Assembly (NCBI GenBank): GCA_905250025.1
Contig: CAJNOJ010000110.1
Span: forward strand, 1 to 64,000
DNA from: Adineta ricciae
Taxonomy: Eukaryota; Rotifera; Eurotatoria; Adinetida; Adinetidae
DNA: 64,000 nucleotides
Reading direction: 5' to 3'
Shown: one piece after another, positions 58,534 through 64,000 of the stretch
How the letters are laid out: each line of letters opens with the position of its first letter
Numbering within the stretch: the first letter of the stretch is position 1
Position numbers and translations under genes: made by a program
Notes under the pieces: generated by a model
Database searches by the model: none
Seen by the model: only the letters and a program-made list of their open reading frames with translations
Told to the model about the DNA's origin: nothing

Positions 58534-59978
58534 ATGATGTCGACGTCGATCGACCCTCAGAATAATAGTCATAGCAGTAATGGACGACCGTTGAGAATTG
58601 TTTCAACAAATCGACTCTTTACCAAAGTCAGAACTGAACAACCGTCTGAAGCAGGTAGATGCAAACTCGAACTTCGCACTTGTGAAATTTATCTATTTTC
58701 ATAGTTTTACCTTCAATAATGGACACGACAAGTTTATTTTCTGATGATCCTCACCATCCTCTTGATGTTTTCCCGAAAGATGAATCATTGCTTGATGAAA
58801 CAACAATGATAACGACATCGTCTTCATCACCGTCATTTGCTGACTTTCATCGAAATTTATCTACATCAACATCCGCTCTATCATCACCGACATCGTTTTC
58901 GCCACTACAACACGATCATAGCTATGGTGTATCGACAAATTCATCCTCTCTTCTACCATCACCGTCATCACCTGACTTAACTATTCACAATACGACGAAT
59001 GCTAATTCACCTGTTGTCGTCACATGGCCACAGATAAATTGCCGAGCTTTACGTCCGGATGATTATCACATGTTATTGGAACTATTATCATCAAATACGA
59101 ATGCAGATTCGCCACCGATTTTCTTTGGCTCAGCATTGATTGACCCATCGACTCCAACACCTTATTCAGATGCAACACGAACACAACCGAAGAAACGTGT
59201 TCGTCCTGGCCATGTCAAACGGCCAATGAATGCATTCATGGTTTTCTCACAGATTGAGCGTCGAAAAATGGTTCAACTTGCACCACATTTGCCTAATGCT
59301 GATATTAGCAAGTAAATCAAATCTTGTCATTCACATTCGAGTTTGGATGAACCATACGCACATATTGTAGATGTTGTGGAGCCAAATGGAAACGAATGTC
59401 GCTACGCGAACGACAACCATACATGGAGGAATCGGAACGATTGAAACATCTGCATGCACGGCAATATCCAACGTATAAAGTAATATTTGAATTCCAGCAA
59501 ATTATTTTTTTTAACATAAACCATTTTTGATTAGTATCAACCACGAAAACGAAATAAGACCAGTCAATCAACCAATTCAATCTCTCACCTACATCCAGCT
59601 GCAGCTTCATCTTCATCGTCGCCCCCGCCGCCAAGTATAATGCCTACTATTCCACCTCAACTGCCAGCTGTTCCGAAAGAGCAACCTCAAACTCCACCAC
59701 CCTCACTCCCTCAACCATCATCGTCATCCTCCGGCATTTCCTCGTCGTCATCATCATCATCATTGCCCTCAAACTCAAATGATCCCATCTCATTATTAGT
59801 TGCAACATTGTTCGATCAAAAATTGGCAATGTTCGCCAGTAATTTTCAGCAATTTAATATCGACCATCTTCAATACCATTTCACACCGCCGAACACTCAA
59901 TTATATCCAGCACCAGCGCCCATGCCTTTCGATCCCGTGGCTTTTCTCGCTAAACAACAACAACACCGACTGGCTTAA
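58534..59978 (+). CDS. SOX transcription factor (SoxC-like HMG box)
   Basis: DNA-binding factor with one HMG box. Exon 1 ([20 protein letters not shown], from 58534) joins in frame to 58703 ([16 protein letters not shown]). A Ser/Thr-rich region of about 170 residues precedes the box: [34 protein letters not shown], then after an intron [36 protein letters not shown] and, after another intron, YQPRKRNK. Residues IERRKM and the PRKR end are typical of group C. Unusual: MVF in place of MVW, and KCCGAKWK where SOX proteins have RLGKRWK. The C-terminus is Ser/Pro-rich with [13 protein letters not shown] at the end. The upstream start is inferred from splicing. Confidence 0.92.
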
Positions 59979-60806
59979 TAATCACTATCAATTCGACATT
60001 TCCCAGCCATATAAATATATATATATATAGTAGATACGCTAAATCCAGATATAGAGTGTGATAGATAGACAACCTGATCAAAAAATTTTTATTTTCATTT
60101 TTCACGTTTTATTTTATTTTTGTGTGTGTGTGTTGCTTGATTTCTTTTTTTCTTCTCGTTATGTTCAAGATCTTGCTCAACAGTACTTTCTCTTTTGTTT
60201 GTTTTTGTTTGTTTGTTTTGCGCTATTTAGTAGCTCGAAGATGCATATGGAGCCGTATGAAAAGAAAAAAGATTTCTCATTTTTAAAAGTACAATATAGA
60301 AAGCATTTCAAAACGAAAAGAATTTCTTCTCGCTACATTCAATGCTTTCTAAACAAAGGCAACAGGTTTATTTTCAACTTTTTGTTTTGATGAACACATC
60401 TTCAACGTTCATAATCGATGCAGTTGACATTGGATGTTGAGTTTCAAACAAAATACACCTAAATATTTAACACTCTTTCTAATTTACCATATCAAAATGG
60501 TTTAAATTGGTGTGAGAAACGATAAACAACAGCATATGAACGAAACAAACGAAGTAAACGAATTTGTCTTTCCTCTACGATTTCTAGTAGAGAGAAGAGA
60601 AATAACGCCACTCGACGACTGCTTTTCATACGTTCAAAAGAAGAAAACAAAAACACGTGCTGTTATTATATAGACATATCTATTCTCTCCTTGAATTCGT
60701 CGCTAGCCACTCCATTCTCTCTCTTCGCCTCCCTATCATATCCACTTTCATTTCCATCTTTTTATCGTATATACACACATACACACCCTGAATCTAATCC
60801 ACAATC
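59979..60806. other. SOX 3' UTR and RRM gene promoter side
   Basis: About 830 bases, AT-rich with TATATA near 60020 and a TG run near 60120. No credible coding frames. Confidence 0.4.
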
Positions 60807-61673
60807 ATGTTTATTTCGAAAACAATTTCAAATCCGTCAAAAAAACTAAATATCAATATACCTTCTCATTCCAAACAAACAACCTGTAAACTATTCGTGG
60901 GTAATCTGGCTACCCACACAACAAGTACACATCTACAGTCGATCTTTCATACCTATGGACAAATCATCGAATGTGTGAAAGTACGCGAAAGATACGGTTT
61001 CGTTCGCTTTTCTACTAACGAAGAAGCCCAACAAGCATTGAATGCTTGCAATGGAATACAATTAAATGGTTATCCAATGATTGTCGAATATGCCCAAAAT
61101 GAAATTCTCATCAGTCCGAAATCGCCACGGAATTCTTGTCGATATCAGTCAAAGAAGTTACCACCACCAGTTCCTGTGAATCAGAATGATGACATGCCTT
61201 ACTTAACAGTTGAGACGCACAAATATACGTCTTCAACTTTAAATCCTGATGCGTCATCATTCACGTTGGCTTGTTCAACCAGCGATTATTGTTCACAATC
61301 GGATCGACCATCAAGTCGTTCATCCTCCGAACGATCGAACTGTCTTTCACCGTCGATTCTTTCTGCCACATTGCCCGTCTCATGTTCAGACGACGATGAA
61401 GACGATGAACAAAACTATCGCAAAACTCTTCATGATAAACGACAATCTTTGAACGTCTTTATCGGTGATCGTATATTGAAATTATATGGCCCGAATATGG
61501 ATGTGAATAATAATCAAACATCCATACCGTTTGACAATCGGGATATCGATCCACGTGACCCAATCTTTATCTGGAATTTCGCCTTTTATCCCGATGTGTC
61601 TATTAGTCCATTCGTTAAACGTTCGGATATCAAAACTTTACTTGAACGTCGTGTTTCACTCTACTCTCAATAA
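60807..61673 (+). CDS. RNA-binding protein with one RRM (RBM4/lark-like)
   Basis: An intron-free frame of 288 residues. Residues 25-95 form an RRM with RNP2 CKLFVGNL and RNP1 ERYGFVRF, plus the spacing seen in RBM4/lark (HLQSIFHTYGQIIECVKV, LNGYPMIVEYAQ). The rest is Ser-rich and probably disordered (DRPSSRSSSERSNCLSPS) with an acidic patch CSDDDEDDEQNYRKT. The C-terminal third contains RDPIFIWNFAFYPDVSISPF, which I do not recognise. There is no zinc knuckle, so identity with RBM4 is not assured. The lack of an intron stands out beside its neighbours. Confidence 0.88.
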   Translation: MFISKTISNPSKKLNINIPSHSKQTTCKLFVGNLATHTTSTHLQSIFHTYGQIIECVKVRERYGFVRFSTNEEAQQALNACNGIQLNGYPMIVEYAQNEILISPKSPRNSCRYQSKKLPPPVPVNQNDDMPYLTVETHKYTSSTLNPDASSFTLACSTSDYCSQSDRPSSRSSSERSNCLSPSILSATLPVSCSDDDEDDEQNYRKTLHDKRQSLNVFIGDRILKLYGPNMDVNNNQTSIPFDNRDIDPRDPIFIWNFAFYPDVSISPFVKRSDIKTLLERRVSLYSQ

Positions 61674-63835
61674 TCATTCTTTATTAGCGAAACTGCTGGT
61701 CAGTATAGCCAATTAACTCTGTTACACTGCGGTTGTGTGTCTTTATATTTATTAATAATAATGTTAATCATTCCATTTGTCTTTCTAATCATGTTGTGTG
61801 TAATACAAATATAATATGTCCTTCTACTTTATTTTTCTTTTCAAATTTCTTTATATATCTATGTATATGCGTGTATGTGTGTCTGTGTGAGTGAGTGTGC
61901 AGTTCCAATGTGTCCTGCACTGCTATATATTTTCTTCTCAATATATGTTGAGTTTGATACTATGTTATCCGCCGCCGTCCTTTCTCTTTCTGTTAAATTA
62001 TCTAGTAGAATTCCCTTCTCTTTCGTAACCAAAACTGTTTACAAAAAAACGCTTCAAAATCTTCTTCTTCTTCTCTCTCTCTCTCATCTTCGACCACTTC
62101 ATTTTTTTTTCTTCTTTTATATATACATTCGTCTACTTAGTAATTCTAATCATTGTCGGTGTCTATGTGTGCGTCGGTGACGATGTATATTAAGAAAACT
62201 ATATTAAGAATATATACGGAATGTTCTTTTCATAGATGGAAATGGTATCTACTGTTTTCTTTTCATACTACGATGATTCGAAAGACTTTTGGCTGAATCT
62301 TACAGAGAACGTAGCGAAGTGTTTATCCTATTCGACTTTATTTTTATGAGCGTATCGTGCATACATAACATTTGATTATAGATGATTGATGACTAGATTT
62401 TTAACTTTTCACCTGTTGTCATACTATTAGAATGACATATAACAAATGGTTACTTTATGTAATCTTCACTATTTCGTATGTCATTTATCAAATCTAATGA
62501 GGAATTGTTCTTTTTTTGTTATTGGATCTATGTGAATGTTCACCGCTCGATCAGTTCACAAGGTAAGATATATTTTCGATGCTTTGTTTTTCGTTGAATG
62601 AATATCCGCCCGTCTTTATCACGATCATCCATTTCCCATCAATGTGAAAGACGAATGGAGGTTTGCTTTTTGACTGATTTGATTGAATGAAGTTTGCATT
62701 AACTTGACAAGTAAACGAGCAAGACGAGACATAACGGGAGAGAGAGAGAGGGAAAAAACGAGAGAACGAGAAATCGCAGCGCGATCTGTCAACATCAATC
62801 AAATCCTGTTGTCATATATTTGGATTTGTATAACGTCGACAGACGAACAAAACTCGAAATTCACTAGACAGTTCGATCATTTACAAGCATCGAGAAGGGA
62901 GAATAGATCTAAAACCTTTGACATTTATCGTTATGTCTGACACTGGGAAAATATTCAACTTATTGTGATCTATCTTCTTCGTGTTTTTTCTTTTTGTTCA
63001 TTCTTCTCACTAGTGTCAACTGAGCAGTCGAACGATCACACTTTAATGTTTGTGAGCATGTTATGTCTGATTTATTGCATCTGAATTGTAATGATGGCTC
63101 ATAAATCAAGAAGAAGAGAAAAACTTCTCTTCATTTCTCGTTCAATCTTATTTATGTTCCGTCTTCTCTTGCGCTTTTTCTTTCTCTCTCTCATTCTTTC
63201 TCCTTTTGGAAAAATCATCTTTCACATTGTCATCAAGCGTTGCCGTTTGAATAACAACACTTCAATTCGAATGTTTATTCCACGACATCTCATTCATCAA
63301 ATCTCTTTCTCTATATACACGTACCCACGTACACTAGTCACATCTACTTGCATATTCGTTCGATTTGGTAATCTGATGAGAGACGCAACTAGAGAAAATT
63401 GAGATAAGGTCTTCTCTCATCGACAAGTTCGAAGTGCCGCAAGATCTTCGAATAATACGTTTTGAATGAGTTTCATTTCATCGAAAGTCGATAGGCGACC
63501 TAGAATGTCATCAAATGATCAATCTTATACATCGTTTAAATCTGCATTTTCATCATTTCATATCCAGTTTTCTCTCCGCGTCCTAATCATATCGATGATA
63601 GAACTTCTATTCTCAGCAAATCTGACTGTTCGATAGTTTAAGAAAGATAGATGATGATCATCGTTGTCATCTTCTATTGTTACTTGTCATTTAGATGAAT
63701 GACGGGTATATATATATATATATGCATTGCGCGACAAATCGAGCTCGTTTATCTTCATCAACATTTAGATCAAAACAGGCAGCCAACCTGTCAGCATCAA
63801 CAGTCGTTGTCGGATCGTAATACTTTCATATACTA
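61674..63835. other. Gene-free stretch with simple repeats
   Basis: About 2.2 kb without a credible frame. Contains a GT-rich run near 61870, CT runs near 62060-62090, a GA run near 62740, and a pyrimidine-rich stretch near 63170-63200. Should contain the RRM gene 3' UTR and the promoter of the gene at the right edge. Confidence 0.4.
63707..63723 (+). promoter_or_regulatory. Possible TATA-box region
   Basis: A TATATATATATATATAT run about 110 bases upstream of the ATG at 63836, followed by GC-richer sequence. Could act as a TATA box for the partial gene, or be a plain microsatellite. Confidence 0.35.
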
Positions 63836-64000
63836 ATGAGATTGCTCGCTGCCAGTCAGAAATTTTATAGCTACATACCACGCGTCGTCGAATCAATCCA
63901 TCAAACAATCACCTCTTTTATATTTAGTCGTTCTATCTTACAAACTTTGTTCGCTCCAGGAACATTCCTTGCTTATCATACATTAGAACTTTCACGTTGG
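63836..64000 (+). CDS. 5' end of an unidentified protein, cut by the window edge
   Basis: An open frame from ATG 63836 to the last base, 55 codons, with no stop. It reads MRLLAASQKFYSYIPR, then IHQTITSFIFSRSILQTLF and FAPGTFLAYHTLELSRW at the edge. It has no signal peptide of clear type; a basic, hydroxylated start could be mitochondrial. No family recognised. Its open state to the edge and the upstream TATA-like run make it plausible. Confidence 0.4.
   Translation, partial: MRLLAASQKFYSYIPRVVESIHQTITSFIFSRSILQTLFAPGTFLAYHTLELSRW

Noticed and set aside
1-64000. CRISPR arrays, tRNA genes, spliced-leader RNA genes and virus-derived elements
   Set aside because: Looked for by eye and none recognised; short tRNA or SL genes could still have been missed.

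Overview
The window reads as a stretch of compact animal nuclear genome, most likely a bdelloid rotifer. The sequence is AT-rich, and genes are packed on both strands. Almost every gene is cut by introns of about 45-65 bp with ordinary GT/AG ends. The gene set is clearly metazoan (furin-type convertase, calpain-7, tristetraprolin, SOX, GEMIN8, ADRM1, APLF, HPF1, ceramide phosphoethanolamine synthase), but it also includes genes of bacterial type that carry introns (a GuaD-type guanine deaminase, a YbaY-like domain). That mix is what is known of bdelloids, but the species is inferred from gene content and not proven.

Layout. 1-3.3 kb: a transposon-rich edge with a 1.6 kb non-autonomous hAT element (perfect 8-bp target duplication) holding a fold-back element. 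3.3-8.5 kb: furin/PC5-like convertase (-). 9.9-12.8 kb: calpain-7 (-). 13.2-15.2 kb: COQ2 and a small membrane-anchored protein (-). 17.3-18.7 kb: tristetraprolin-like zinc finger (-). 20.3-24.5 kb: a family-B-like GPCR (+) facing a rhodopsin-like GPCR (-). 25.0 kb: a 5S rRNA gene. 25.3-28.8 kb: a multi-pass membrane protein, glutaryl-CoA dehydrogenase and TMEM234 (-). 29.7-31.2 kb: mitochondrial phosphate carrier (+). 31.5-35.4 kb: a YbaY-like protein (-), guanine deaminase (+), HIU hydrolase (-) and urate oxidase (-). 36.5-48.7 kb: what looks like one large BNIP2/PRUNE2-like gene (-), with three unrelated + strand genes lodged in its 3.9 kb intron. 49.4-51.7 kb: GEMIN8 and ceramide phosphoethanolamine synthase (-). 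52.4-53.9 kb: ADRM1/Rpn13 (-). 54.5-57.7 kb: APLF (-) and HPF1 (+), head to head. 57.7-58.3 kb: a divergent 14-3-3-like protein (-). 58.5-61.7 kb: a SOX factor and an RRM protein (+). The right edge cuts an unidentified reading frame.

Two neighbourhoods look functional. First, guanine deaminase, urate oxidase and HIU hydrolase lie within 2.2 kb and supply three steps of guanine breakdown; the xanthine oxidation step and the steps after HIU hydrolysis are not in the window. Second, APLF and HPF1, both poly(ADP-ribose) proteins with PBZ zinc fingers and both acting at PARP1-marked DNA breaks, share a 232 bp divergent promoter region. No virus-derived element or toxin gene was recognised. Gene ends and introns were read by eye from splice signals and family alignments in memory; exon borders given are best readings.
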